This document shows, piece by piece, positions 53,746 through 62,568 of a DNA stretch of 64,000 nt. Source of the stretch: Chryseobacterium sp. FP211-J200. GTDB taxonomy: Bacteria > Bacteroidota > Bacteroidia > Flavobacteriales > Weeksellaceae. Numbering within the stretch: position 1 is the first letter of the stretch; each line of letters opens with the position of its first letter. The stretch is taken from assembly GCF_001643375.1 (NCBI RefSeq), contig NZ_LSHB01000013.1, positions 1 to 64,000 of the forward strand. The letters run 5' to 3'. Below the pieces are notes generated by a model, which saw only the letters and a program-made list of their open reading frames with translations, had not been told where the DNA came from and searched no databases. Made by a program: the position numbers and the translations under genes.

Positions 53746-54159
53746 CTAAATACTTTCAGCATATTTCTTGAAATTATCCAAGATAGCCTGCCATCCGTCT
53801 TTCTGGAAATCAAAAGGATTTTGATTTTCCGGGTCGAAGTTTTCTGTGACTTGGGTTTTATTGTCAGATAATTTTTCAAAGATAACTTCTATGTTTCTGC
53901 CATCTTCGAAATGATATTTGATAATTTCATTTTTTAATACCTCATCGTAGATCCCAACCATATCAAAACCGAAACTTCCGTCTTTTGCCTGCATTCTTAC
54001 CTCTAATTTTCCTCGTACATTCAAATCATTTTTTGCTGAAGGGCATTCCCAACTTTCATGTGCGAAGTTCCAATTGATGATGTGTTTGGGATCATTGAAG
54101 AAAATCCAAACCTCATTTATTGGTTTATTGATCTCTGTGGTTACTGTCAATTTTTGCAT
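53746..54159 (-). CDS. SRPBCC-family protein
   Basis: A 137-residue START-like protein: TVTTEINKPINEVWIFFNDPKHIINWNFAHESWECPSA, then LEVRMQAKDGSFGFDMVGIYDEV, and a C-terminal helix (DGWQAILDNFKKYAES). It is the typical AHSA1/polyketide-cyclase-like fold. Function unknown. It begins the minus-strand run of VOC and SRPBCC genes, 60 bases upstream of the two-domain VOC gene. Confidence 0.8.
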   Translation of the reverse strand: MQKLTVTTEINKPINEVWIFFNDPKHIINWNFAHESWECPSAKNDLNVRGKLEVRMQAKDGSFGFDMVGIYDEVLKNEIIKYHFEDGRNIEVIFEKLSDNKTQVTENFDPENQNPFDFQKDGWQAILDNFKKYAESI

Positions 54160-54245
54160 TTTTATTGGTTTTGAATTTGTCTATTTCAAAGTTAAATTTC
54201 TTTTTGATCCCACAATTTCAATTGAATAAATTATTTTGACAAAAA

Positions 54246-54271
54246 AAAATCACTCATAAAAGAGTGATTTT
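54246..54271 (-). terminator. Terminator of DUF3108 gene
   Basis: AAATCACTC pairs with GAGTGATTT around ATAAAA; nine A upstream give T on the minus strand. Confidence 0.85.
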
Positions 54272-54279
54272 CAATATAC

Positions 54280-55041
54280 TTATTTTTCGAATTTGATAGG
54301 ATATTTAACATTGCTATAGGTATCGATACTTGCTTTCAAAGAACCTACTGCGAGTTCTGCTTTTATCAGAACCGGGACTCGATTCTGGTCATTGGTGACC
54401 CACATCGTAACACCCTCTTTGTCCTTGAAAACACGTCCACTTATGACAGACGGTATAATTTTGAGACAATTGATCTTACCAAATTTGGTATTGATCTTCT
54501 CTGTTCCTGCGACTCTTAGTTGGAATGGAAATAATTCGTCATCGATCCAGACACTCATTTTCAAAACGCTTCCAACTTTTAAATTGTCAACACTCCTCAA
54601 ATAATAGAAACAAGACAAAATGTCCTGAACATCGTTTGGAACTTTCACTGTTTTCGCTGGCCGGTCTGTATGTTTCTTATCCACCAAAACCAAGGTATTA
54701 TTATAGGTATTGAAGGTACTCTGCAAATGTTGGGTGTAGCTACCTTCGGACACATTTCTGACATAGAACAGAGGCTCTTTCTTGTCACTGATGTAACTTT
54801 CATACACATCCTCCACTTTGAAAAAAGCTTTGGCTGCACCACTTGTTTTACCCACGCCTCTCACATAGAAAGCCGATTGGCCTTTATAAGAAGTTTTGGT
54901 TGTGGACAAAGTTGCGTTTCCGGCTGTGATAAAACCATAATGAATTCTGAAACCAATGACTTCACCTGGATTGATATTATCAAATTGAGCTGAAAGCACA
55001 GAAAAAAAGAAAATCCCGACAAATAAAAAAATATTCTTCAT
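54280..55041 (-). CDS. DUF3108 domain protein, exported
   Basis: A 253-residue exported protein with a signal peptide (to LSAQ, about residue 19). The remainder is a beta-rich DUF3108 domain (VIGFRIHYGFITAGNATLSTTKTSY; YYLRSVDNLKVGSVLKMSVWIDDELFPFQLRVAGTEKI; WVTNDQNRVPVLIKAELAVGSLKASIDTY). DUF3108 proteins are periplasmic and of unknown function, perhaps binding lipids or glycans. It lies after glgC on the same strand but with a terminator between, and has a terminator of its own. Confidence 0.82.
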   Translation of the reverse strand: MKNIFLFVGIFFFSVLSAQFDNINPGEVIGFRIHYGFITAGNATLSTTKTSYKGQSAFYVRGVGKTSGAAKAFFKVEDVYESYISDKKEPLFYVRNVSEGSYTQHLQSTFNTYNNTLVLVDKKHTDRPAKTVKVPNDVQDILSCFYYLRSVDNLKVGSVLKMSVWIDDELFPFQLRVAGTEKINTKFGKINCLKIIPSVISGRVFKDKEGVTMWVTNDQNRVPVLIKAELAVGSLKASIDTYSNVKYPIKFEK

Positions 55042-55094
55042 TAATTGTTGTTTGTAAATATTCTATGACAAATTATTTGCCAAAATTAAAAAAC

Positions 55095-55122
55095 AAAAAC
55101 CCTTCTCGATGAAGGGTTTTGT
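55095..55122 (-). terminator. Terminator of the glg operon
   Basis: AAAACCCTTC pairs with GAAGGGTTTT around TCGAT, with T-rich sequence on the minus strand. It marks the end of glgBAC. Confidence 0.88.
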
Positions 55123-55137
55123 AAATATATATTAAAA

Positions 55138-56406
55138 TTACATAATATTTGTGCCGTCTGGGATGATCGCATTTTTCTTCACCACCACAATTCCTTCCTT
55201 CACAGAATGCGTATCGTAGTCTCCATCTGGATGGTGCTTACCACCAATGATCCTGACATTGTTGCCAATGTAACAGTTCTTGTCAAGAATCGCCTTGTCT
55301 ATGTAGCAATACTTTCCGATCCCCATACTTGTGATTCCATTGGCCTCATTCTGTACAACTTGTTGCGCTGTCTGATAATAATCCGCTCCCATCACATATG
55401 AGTTGACGATCGTAGAACCACGATCGATCCTGGTCCTATTTCCGATGATGCAATTTTCCACTTTATCCGCCATAATGATACAACCGTCTCCAATGATCGT
55501 TTTACTCACATATGACCCGTTGATCTTTGATGGAGGAAGCATCCTGGCTCTGGTATAAATAGGATTGGAACTGAACAAATTGAATTGCGGAAGATCCTGG
55601 GCAAGGTCAAGATTGGCCTCATAAAAAGATTCGATTGTACCGATATCTGTCCAATATCCATCATACTGATAACTCAAAACACTGTAATTACCTATAGAAG
55701 CTGGGATGAAATCTTTACCAAAATCATCACCTTCATGCTCTGAGAACAATTTTCTCAAAACATTTTTGGTAAACACATAGATTCCCATGGATGCCAGATA
55801 TTCTTTTCCTTTTGATCGGCTCTCATCACTCACTTCTGATTTCCAGTCATCCAAGATATCAAGTCCTGGTTTTTCTGTAAAAGAAGTGATATTGCCTTGT
55901 TCATCTGCTTTCATGATCCCAAATCCTGTGGCATCCTTTGCATTTACAGGAATGGTGGCTATGGTAATATCGCCGCCCTGCTCTTTATGAAAATCTATCA
56001 TTTTCTGGAAATCCATCTGATAAAGCTGATCTCCTGAAAGGATGAGAATATATTCGTACTCATATTTCTCCAGATGTTTCATGGTCTGGCGAACTGCATC
56101 CGCCGTTCCCTGATACCAGTTTTCGTTCTCTACATTCTGTTCCGCAGCCAAAATATCTACAAATCCTTTGCTGAAAATATCAAAGTGATAAGAGTTTTTG
56201 ATGTGTGAATTTAATGATGCTGAATTGAACTGGGTCAGTACTAAGATCCTATTAAGTCCCGAGTTGAGACAATTTGAAATCGGAATATCTACCAATCTGT
56301 ATTTTCCCGCAATTGGAACTGCTGGTTTTGATCTTGTATTTGTCAATGGGAACAATCGGCTACCTCTACCGCCACCGAGTACAATGGAAATTACACTTTC
56401 TTTCAT
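55138..56406 (-). CDS. glgC: Glucose-1-phosphate adenylyltransferase
   Basis: ADP-glucose pyrophosphorylase makes ADP-glucose from ATP and glucose 1-phosphate, the controlled first step of glycogen synthesis. It has 422 residues, with the nucleotidyltransferase N-terminus GGGRGSRLFPLTNTRSKPAVPIAGKYRLVDIPIS, EYILILSGDQLYQMDF, TEKPG near 178, and a left-handed beta-helix C-terminus (SKINGSYVSKTIIGDGCIIM; GNRTRIDRGSTI). Lys in the SKPAVP segment and Asp in GDQLY fit the active site. Third gene of glgB-glgA-glgC. Confidence 0.96.
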   Translation of the reverse strand: MKESVISIVLGGGRGSRLFPLTNTRSKPAVPIAGKYRLVDIPISNCLNSGLNRILVLTQFNSASLNSHIKNSYHFDIFSKGFVDILAAEQNVENENWYQGTADAVRQTMKHLEKYEYEYILILSGDQLYQMDFQKMIDFHKEQGGDITIATIPVNAKDATGFGIMKADEQGNITSFTEKPGLDILDDWKSEVSDESRSKGKEYLASMGIYVFTKNVLRKLFSEHEGDDFGKDFIPASIGNYSVLSYQYDGYWTDIGTIESFYEANLDLAQDLPQFNLFSSNPIYTRARMLPPSKINGSYVSKTIIGDGCIIMADKVENCIIGNRTRIDRGSTIVNSYVMGADYYQTAQQVVQNEANGITSMGIGKYCYIDKAILDKNCYIGNNVRIIGGKHHPDGDYDTHSVKEGIVVVKKNAIIPDGTNIM

Positions 56407-56494
56407 AGATGTGTTTGGTTATTTTAATAAGTTTATTATTTGACTAAAGTTAATAATTGTTTACCAATATTACGCCAATGTGAATCGAAATTTA

Positions 56495-57901
56495 TTAATA
56501 ATTATAAAGATCCAAATAATTTTGCGCCGATTTTTCCCAGGAGAAATCAAATGACATATTATTATAGATCAAACCCTTCATCAGATCCTTTTGGCTGTAG
56601 ATATGCAAAGCTCTTTTGATGGCATGTACCGCATCTTCTGCACCAGCATTTGTAAAATTAAGTCCGCTTCCACCTGTCGAAATATCCTGAACAGTGTCTC
56701 GCAAACCGCCAGTATATCTCACGATTGGAATCGTCCCATATCTCATAGAGTACATTTGGTTCAGTCCGCAAGGCTCTACTCGGCTTGGCATCAAGAGAAA
56801 ATCTGCAGAAGCGTAGATCTGATGGGAAAGATATTCCTTATAACCAAGATCAATCGCAAAATTGACATTGAATTTATATTGCAATTCTTTCAGCTTATTT
56901 TCTATTTCCTGATTTCCTGAACCTAAAACGATGATATTCAAAGCGCCGTTGGTTTCCTGAATGCTTCTTTCCACAATCTCTGGCAACAGATCAGCGCCTT
57001 TCTCACCAGCAAATCTGCCTATAAATCCAAAAAGAGGAAGATTAGGATTAAGGCCATACTCTGCACAGATCACTTTTTTATTTTCCCACTTTCCTTCTTC
57101 CGCGTAGTCTTTGTTATAATTGAATTTTAGCATTTCATCGGTTTGAGGGTCCCAAACTTCCATATCGATTCCATTAATAATTCCGAAAGCTTTTTGACGT
57201 TCCTGATTCATCAATGGTTCGAGACCTTGAAAACTGTAGAACAATTCCTGCAAATAACCACCAGAAACCGCATTGAAAGCATTACAACTTTTGATCATCG
57301 CCGCCATTGGATTAATTCTTCCATTCCAGTCTAGAAGACCCGACCTCCAGCCATCAAAATGTGGAAGGAAGCTTGACATTTTCCAATCCATGCTTCCCTG
57401 ATATTCACCGTTGTGAATGGTTCCAATAGTTTTGACGCCTTTCAAAAAGCTAAATTCATAACAATTATCAATCATGAAGGGAACCAATCCAGTATGATAA
57501 TCATGGCAATGAAAAACATCTGGACGGATCTGCATCGCACTTAGCCAATGCAAAACTGCGTGTTGAAACGCAATGAACTGCTGACTCTCATCCCAATAGC
57601 CATAAACACTTTCTCTATCCAATAGTCCCGGAATTTTAACCAAATAAAGGTCAAAACCGAGAGCATTGCTTTTCTCTTTGAAAACCTGAACCTGATACAT
57701 GTTAAAAGACTGATGGATAAAACCATCAAAGACCACTTCGAACTCGTGGTTATAGAAAAATGGTTTGTTGTACCAAGGCATGATGACGCTGGCATCCAAG
57801 CCCATTTGGTTCTGATATTTAGGCAAAGCTCCTACTACATCTGCCAATCCACCAACTTTCGCCACTGGATAACATTCCATAGAAAGGTGAAATATTTTCA
57901 T
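56495..57901 (-). CDS. glgA: Glycogen synthase (ADP-glucose)
   Basis: A GT5 family glycosyltransferase transferring glucose from ADP-glucose to the glycan. 468 residues. The N-terminal KVGGLADVVGALPK holds the ADP-glucose-binding Lys of K-x-G-G-L. HCHDYHTGLVPF, TIHNGEYQG, IGRFAGEKGADLLPE, and the C-terminal PSRVEPCGLNQMYSMRYGTIPIV with its E-x7-E-type segment are present. It starts 18 bases after glgB, so cotranscription is very likely. Confidence 0.96.
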   Translation of the reverse strand: MKIFHLSMECYPVAKVGGLADVVGALPKYQNQMGLDASVIMPWYNKPFFYNHEFEVVFDGFIHQSFNMYQVQVFKEKSNALGFDLYLVKIPGLLDRESVYGYWDESQQFIAFQHAVLHWLSAMQIRPDVFHCHDYHTGLVPFMIDNCYEFSFLKGVKTIGTIHNGEYQGSMDWKMSSFLPHFDGWRSGLLDWNGRINPMAAMIKSCNAFNAVSGGYLQELFYSFQGLEPLMNQERQKAFGIINGIDMEVWDPQTDEMLKFNYNKDYAEEGKWENKKVICAEYGLNPNLPLFGFIGRFAGEKGADLLPEIVERSIQETNGALNIIVLGSGNQEIENKLKELQYKFNVNFAIDLGYKEYLSHQIYASADFLLMPSRVEPCGLNQMYSMRYGTIPIVRYTGGLRDTVQDISTGGSGLNFTNAGAEDAVHAIKRALHIYSQKDLMKGLIYNNMSFDFSWEKSAQNYLDLYNY

Positions 57902-57919
57902 ATTAATCTTCTTGATTAT

Positions 57920-59869
57920 TTATTTTTTCTTTTTGATAAAATTTTTAATTGTTCGGTTTGGCTTTACAATTTTAGTCTGTTTCAAAACCAAACCTGATAA
58001 CGGCGGCAATCTTAAAATGATCGACTTTTCCCGATTGTCCCAACCTTCATCCAACTCCTGAGAAATGACGGCTTCCACTCCGCTTCCGCTATATTTTGTA
58101 TCATCAGAGTTGAGAATGACTTCCCACTTTGTATCTTCTTCTACGCCAATTCTGTAATCAAAACTATTGGGTGTTAGATTCAGGACGGTCATTAGAACGT
58201 CTTTGTTTTCCTTACTTTTTCTTAGATAAATAAAGATTGAATTATCTGTATCGTCAGCGTTTATCCATTCATAACCATTTGGCGAAAACTGCTGTTCGTA
58301 AAGAGCGGGATTCGACCTGTAAAGCAAATTGAGGTCTCTTACAAAATTCTGAAGATTCTTATGAATCGGATATTCCAGCAAATGCCAATCGAGAGATGTT
58401 GTAAAATTCCACTCGTTGGTTTGGGCGATCTCGTCACCCATAAATAATAATTTTGCGCCTGGATTTGTGAACATATAAACATACATCGCACGAAGATTCG
58501 CAAATTTCTGCCACTCATCGCCTGGCATTTTATAGATCAAACTACTTTTCCCATGAACAACCTCATCGTGGGAAAGTGGCATCATATAATTTTCGTTATA
58601 CATGTACACACTGGTGAAAGTGATTTTGTCATGATGATATTTTCTCGCGATTGGATCTTCCTTAAAATAATCCAGTGTGTCGTGCATCCAACCCATCATC
58701 CATTTCATTCCGAAACCGATTCCGTCTTCGTGAACTGGTTTTGTGAGTCTTGGAAAATCGGAACTTTCTTCAGCAATCGTCTGCACATCCGGGAATTCGC
58801 CGTAAACCGCGATATTAAAATCCTGCAGGAACTGTTTTGCTTCCAGATTGACATTGGTTCCATAGATATTCGGTTCCCATTCTCCCTCGTTTCTGGAATA
58901 ATCGAGATGAAGCATGGATGTTACCGCATCCACCCGAAGTCCGTCCGCATGATATCTGTCGAGCCAAAAGATGGCATTTGAAATTAAAAAAGATTTGACT
59001 TCCGGCCTTCCGTAATTGAAAATATAAGATTTCCAATCGGGGTGAAAACCTTTTCGTGGATCTTCGTGTTCGTAAAGAAAAGAGCCATCGAAAAAGTGTA
59101 AACCATTGGCATCACCTGGAAAATGCGAAGGCACCCAATCCAGAAAAACACCTATATTATTTTTATGAAGTTCGGAAATCAGAAACATCAATTCCTGTGG
59201 AGAACCAAATCTGTTCGTAGCGGCGTAAAATCCGGTGATTTGATAACCCCAACTCGGGTCGTACGGATATTCCATCACGGGCATAAATTCTACGTGGGTA
59301 AAATTCATGGCTTTGAGATATGGAACTAATTTGTCTGCAATTTCGCCGTAACTAAGAAAACGTTCCTGATTTCCGGGATCACGCATCCACGAACCGAGAT
59401 GAACCTCGTAAACAGACATTGGAGATTCCAGACTGTTGTACTTTGCACGGTTCTTCATCCAATCTTTGTCTTCCCATTCGTACCAAGTGGTACAAACAAC
59501 CGAACCTGCCTGTAAAGCATTTTCAAAGCAAAGTGCATAAGGATCTGCTTTCTCAAGAAGAATTCCTTTGTTGGTTCGGATTCCGTATTTGTAAACTTCA
59601 CCAAAATCAAGTCCGGGAATAAAACCTTCCCAAATCCCTGATTGGTCCCAACGTCCCGCCAACTGATGAGAAAATGAGTTCCATTGGTTGAAATTTCCAA
59701 TTACCGAAACTTCCGTTGCTGTTGGTGCCCAAACTGAGAAATAAACGCCGGAAACGCCATCCACCTCAACTTTGTGAGAACCAAATTTTTCGTAGAGTCT
59801 GGTGTGTTTTCCCGAACGGAAAAGATAAATATCGAAGTCGGAAAATAGAGAGTAAGGCTGCACCTGCAT
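57920..59869 (-). CDS. glgB: 1,4-alpha-glucan branching enzyme
   Basis: A GH13 branching enzyme that makes alpha-1,6 branches in glycogen. 649 residues, a normal GlgB length with one N-terminal CBM48 domain (about 25-120, GVYFSVWAPTATEVSVIGNFNQW). Catalytic motifs run DWVPSHFP (region I), GLRVDAVTSML (region II, Asp nucleophile), IAEESSDFP (region III, Glu) and LPLSHDEVVHG (region IV, Asp). A C-terminal beta domain and a Lys-rich tail (IKNFIKKKK) follow. It is the first gene of glgBAC; no strong promoter was identified just upstream. Confidence 0.97.
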   Translation of the reverse strand: MQVQPYSLFSDFDIYLFRSGKHTRLYEKFGSHKVEVDGVSGVYFSVWAPTATEVSVIGNFNQWNSFSHQLAGRWDQSGIWEGFIPGLDFGEVYKYGIRTNKGILLEKADPYALCFENALQAGSVVCTTWYEWEDKDWMKNRAKYNSLESPMSVYEVHLGSWMRDPGNQERFLSYGEIADKLVPYLKAMNFTHVEFMPVMEYPYDPSWGYQITGFYAATNRFGSPQELMFLISELHKNNIGVFLDWVPSHFPGDANGLHFFDGSFLYEHEDPRKGFHPDWKSYIFNYGRPEVKSFLISNAIFWLDRYHADGLRVDAVTSMLHLDYSRNEGEWEPNIYGTNVNLEAKQFLQDFNIAVYGEFPDVQTIAEESSDFPRLTKPVHEDGIGFGMKWMMGWMHDTLDYFKEDPIARKYHHDKITFTSVYMYNENYMMPLSHDEVVHGKSSLIYKMPGDEWQKFANLRAMYVYMFTNPGAKLLFMGDEIAQTNEWNFTTSLDWHLLEYPIHKNLQNFVRDLNLLYRSNPALYEQQFSPNGYEWINADDTDNSIFIYLRKSKENKDVLMTVLNLTPNSFDYRIGVEEDTKWEVILNSDDTKYSGSGVEAVISQELDEGWDNREKSIILRLPPLSGLVLKQTKIVKPNRTIKNFIKKKK

Positions 59870-60069
59870 AGATTATAATTGATAAATTATGAATGATAAA
59901 TTATAAATGTCTTAAAACCAATTTCTTAATTCTTTAAATCTTTCCAACTTCTATAACCGTTGTTTACAACATTACCAAGATAAAGAAATTAATCATTACA
60001 TAACAAAAAAGATGCTGTTAATTAATCTTAAAGTTATTTTCAGGGTTATTTTATCTCTTAGATTTATAA

Positions 60070-60115
60070 ACCACCCCGTCCGCAAGCGGACACCCCTCCA
60101 AGGGAGGGGAATTGG
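60070..60115. repeat. GC-rich dispersed repeat with two hairpins
   Basis: Within about 316 bases with no gene (59,870-60,185), 60,070-60,115 stands out. GTCCGC-AA-GCGGAC and CCCCTCC-AAG-GGAGGGG are two adjacent hairpins in an otherwise AT-rich region. The CCACCCCGTC...CACCCCTCCAAGG...GGGGAATT outline is familiar from intergenic repeats in flavobacteria. No other feature was seen in this gap. Confidence 0.65.
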
Positions 60116-60185
60116 ATTTATGTGTGGATTTATTTTAAAAATAAGTTATTGAGAAGTGAATAATGGAAGTTCCTAAACTGTATTA

Positions 60186-60908
60186 CTACTCTGCTATTTT
60201 CTTTGCCCAAAGGTAAGTGCCGGTGTGCATATGCTCTTCTGCAATATTATTTTTAGGGGATGAGTAACTGATGGTGGCAATGATGAGCGCCCAATATGTA
60301 TTCTCAGGAATCTGGAATTGCCATTCTTGTGATGGGACATTTTGGTTTTTGTCCAAATCAAAAGTCAGGGACGAGAGGATATCAGCCATTACAACCCGCT
60401 TATTGGGATCTATCGTCAATGCGTGCAGCTTGAGAATGGCCCTCGTTGCATTTTTAGGTAGTTTGATTTGTTTGCCTAAGTTGAGCTCCGGAATAGTGAC
60501 CATCATAGAATTATCTTCTGGAAGATTATAATCCGGATAAAAGTTGACAGCCCTTTCCCATTGCCAATTGTTATTAAAAATAGTACCAACCATAGACTGC
60601 GGGTTCTCGTATCTCATTTGAGTATTGCCATCTTCGTCCTGTGACTGAAAAATGGTAAGACCTAATCTGGTGCGATGATTAACTGCAAAACACTGGTAGT
60701 TCCTGATATCTATTTTTTCTGTAATAGCCGCTCTAACTAAACGATCCTGACTACTGTTGTTCCCAAAGCCACTGGCTGACTTCTTTGTATTACTTGTCTG
60801 ATTTACTTTACCTGGTTTCCTACGGGCGTGTGTTTCTCCGTATCTGTTTACAAATACGATGTTGCCTACTGCTCCACTCAGATTTCCGTTTTTGTTGACT
60901 CTTGCCAT
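60186..60908 (-). CDS. Hypothetical protein with DUF6266-like N-terminus
   Basis: A 240-residue protein from MARVNKNGN at 60,908 (eight further codons are open upstream). The N-terminal part, MARVNKNGNLSGAVGNIVF and the following RRKPGK, has the pattern of DUF6266 proteins of Bacteroidota. The rest is beta-rich with a central Asn/Trp-rich region (FNNNWQWERAVNFYPDYN) and the C-terminal half YWALIIATISYSSPKNN. No signal peptide. The role is not known. It is divergent from the right-edge operon, and separated from it by about 380 bases. Confidence 0.6.
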   Translation of the reverse strand: MARVNKNGNLSGAVGNIVFVNRYGETHARRKPGKVNQTSNTKKSASGFGNNSSQDRLVRAAITEKIDIRNYQCFAVNHRTRLGLTIFQSQDEDGNTQMRYENPQSMVGTIFNNNWQWERAVNFYPDYNLPEDNSMMVTIPELNLGKQIKLPKNATRAILKLHALTIDPNKRVVMADILSSLTFDLDKNQNVPSQEWQFQIPENTYWALIIATISYSSPKNNIAEEHMHTGTYLWAKKIAE

Positions 60909-61168
60909 GATTTGTGTTTTTTGGTTAATCATTCTATACTCTTTCTATATCCACTCTATATCCCAAGTCTAATTATGATGCAGTACAAATCTGTTATTTG
61001 TCTATTATGTTATTGGACTCTATTGGACTTGTATTGAAGTTGTATTGGATTTGCTCTTGAATGATGGAAGATGAATGAGCTAAGGTTGTATTGTAAAGTT
61101 AAATAATTTTTGGATTGGAGAATAGTGATTTTTTAAATTTTTTGAGGTTTTTTTGAGAATGTTGGGGG

Positions 61169-61188
61169 TTTTACGGATATCCGTAAAA
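61169..61188. promoter_or_regulatory. Perfect 20-bp palindrome upstream of HTH gene
   Basis: TTTTACGGATATCCGTAAAA is an exact palindrome in otherwise AT-rich sequence. TAGGTTTG, a TAnnTTTG -7 match, lies 20 bases downstream (61,208-61,215), so the palindrome spans the -40 to -20 region. It could be an operator for the HTH protein encoded next. No clear TTG at -33. Confidence 0.55.
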
Positions 61189-61292
61189 AAATATGATTCT
61201 ACAAATGTAGGTTTGCAAATAAATAACAAAGCACTGAAATATTATTGCAGTACAAAGTTTTAAAATTGCTTTTTATATGGCATTTTTCTGTT

Positions 61293-61529
61293 ATGGACAT
61301 TAGAATCATCATAAGAATACACAATTTGGTCAACATCCAGCAAACTGGAAGTCCAAAAGGTCTTGCCGAAAATCTAAAGATGTCTGAAAGAATGGTTTAT
61401 CATTATCTGAACTACATGAAATCTGAAATGAATGCACCAATAAAATACAACTTTAAAAAACAAAGCTATTGCTATACGGACGATGCGGGGTTTTGTTTTA
61501 TAATAAAAAAAATTAATAACAATAAATAA
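61293..61529 (+). CDS. Small helix-turn-helix protein
   Basis: Start MDIRIIIRIHNL at 61,293 gives 78 residues; an upstream ATG at 61,245 adds 16 residues unlike the family. Residues about 18-50 form a winged-HTH pattern (TGSPKGLAENLKMSERMVYHYLNYMKS), followed by a short beta wing (APIKYNFKKQSYCYTDDAGF). This resembles the DeoR/HTH_11-type DNA-binding domain alone. It is the first gene of a tight plus-strand operon, 5 bases from the next, and a palindrome and -7 element lie upstream. Autoregulation of the operon is likely by inference. Confidence 0.7.
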   Translation: MDIRIIIRIHNLVNIQQTGSPKGLAENLKMSERMVYHYLNYMKSEMNAPIKYNFKKQSYCYTDDAGFCFIIKKINNNK

Positions 61530-61534
61530 TTAAC

Positions 61535-62566
61535 ATGAATAAAAATTCTTCTTTAGGAGCATCGGATCTTTTTCTGTGTGTGCTCGCTATTTTATTAATC
61601 AGCGTAAGTTTTTATCAAACTTGGCTTGGTCTCGATCAGATTTTTGGCAATGCATCGTTTGTGATCGCTTTGGTGCTATCATTACTCCTGCTTTTTCTTT
61701 GTTGGATGATGCGTCAAGCTAAACTAGAAGGAAAGCCTACAGGAAGTTTGATAGGAATTTACATTTTTATTGCATCCTTTTGTTTTATTGCAAACTTTAA
61801 TGCTTTGTATACGAGGTTTATGCGAACTGATATCTATACTAATGAATTGAGAGAAATCAATGATAAATATAATTTCCTAGAAACAGATGTCAAGAAAAAA
61901 CTGAATTATTCTGTTGCAGACGAAAAGACCAGACAAGCAATAGTTTCTAAAACAGAACAATTGATGAAACAAATAACAGATAAAGGCAATCCAGGATTTG
62001 GTACAAAGGCGATTCAGTTAACAGATGAAATACAAAAGCTTCTTGGACAAAAGCTAACCCTACTGACTGTTTCTAATGGTAATTATGATGATCTCGCTGA
62101 CAGAATGGGAAATCAAATTATTGATATGATGGATCAGCTCTCTCCCGCAGAAAAATCATTAAAAGTTGATACGGAAAATGCAAAATTACATTGGAATAAA
62201 CAGATTGAGAAACTTCTTTTGATGCCTAAAAATGATATTAATGATATTGCACAAGGAGAAATTGATAAATCCTTACAACAATATAACGATTTGGTAAACA
62301 GATCAAAATCTGTTTTGGGAGATGAAAAAATAAAAATTGAACCAACAGTTTCTAAAACACAAAATGTAGGAAAAATAGGCTATGCTTTTGAACACGCAAT
62401 TAAAAACTTCGGAATGTATCAATTTGTTGTTTTGGCAGGATGTATCTTGCTTGATTTTGTAATTGTGATAATTATATTGTTGGTAACAAGTCCTGATAAT
62501 AATAGCAATGGTAGTGTATTAGGCGGAACTAGAAAAAAAGGCAGAACATTAATCCCAAATAAATAG
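61535..62566 (+). CDS. Four-TM protein with long soluble middle domain
   Basis: An unrecognised 343-residue membrane protein. TM1 is about 11-32 (LFLCVLAILLISVSFYQTWLG), TM2 about 40-58, TM3 about 70-90 (IGIYIFIASFCFIANFNALY), then a helical, Lys/Asp-rich domain of about 200 residues (NDKYNFLETDVKKKLNYS; EIDKSLQQYNDLVNRSKS), and TM4 about 295-318 (FVVLAGCILLDFVIVIIILLV). A short basic tail follows (GGTRKKGRTLIPNK). It begins 5 bases after the HTH gene and ends 2 bases before the GTPase gene, so the three are surely coexpressed. Confidence 0.7.
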   Translation: MNKNSSLGASDLFLCVLAILLISVSFYQTWLGLDQIFGNASFVIALVLSLLLLFLCWMMRQAKLEGKPTGSLIGIYIFIASFCFIANFNALYTRFMRTDIYTNELREINDKYNFLETDVKKKLNYSVADEKTRQAIVSKTEQLMKQITDKGNPGFGTKAIQLTDEIQKLLGQKLTLLTVSNGNYDDLADRMGNQIIDMMDQLSPAEKSLKVDTENAKLHWNKQIEKLLLMPKNDINDIAQGEIDKSLQQYNDLVNRSKSVLGDEKIKIEPTVSKTQNVGKIGYAFEHAIKNFGMYQFVVLAGCILLDFVIVIIILLVTSPDNNSNGSVLGGTRKKGRTLIPNK

Positions 62567-62568
62567 AA

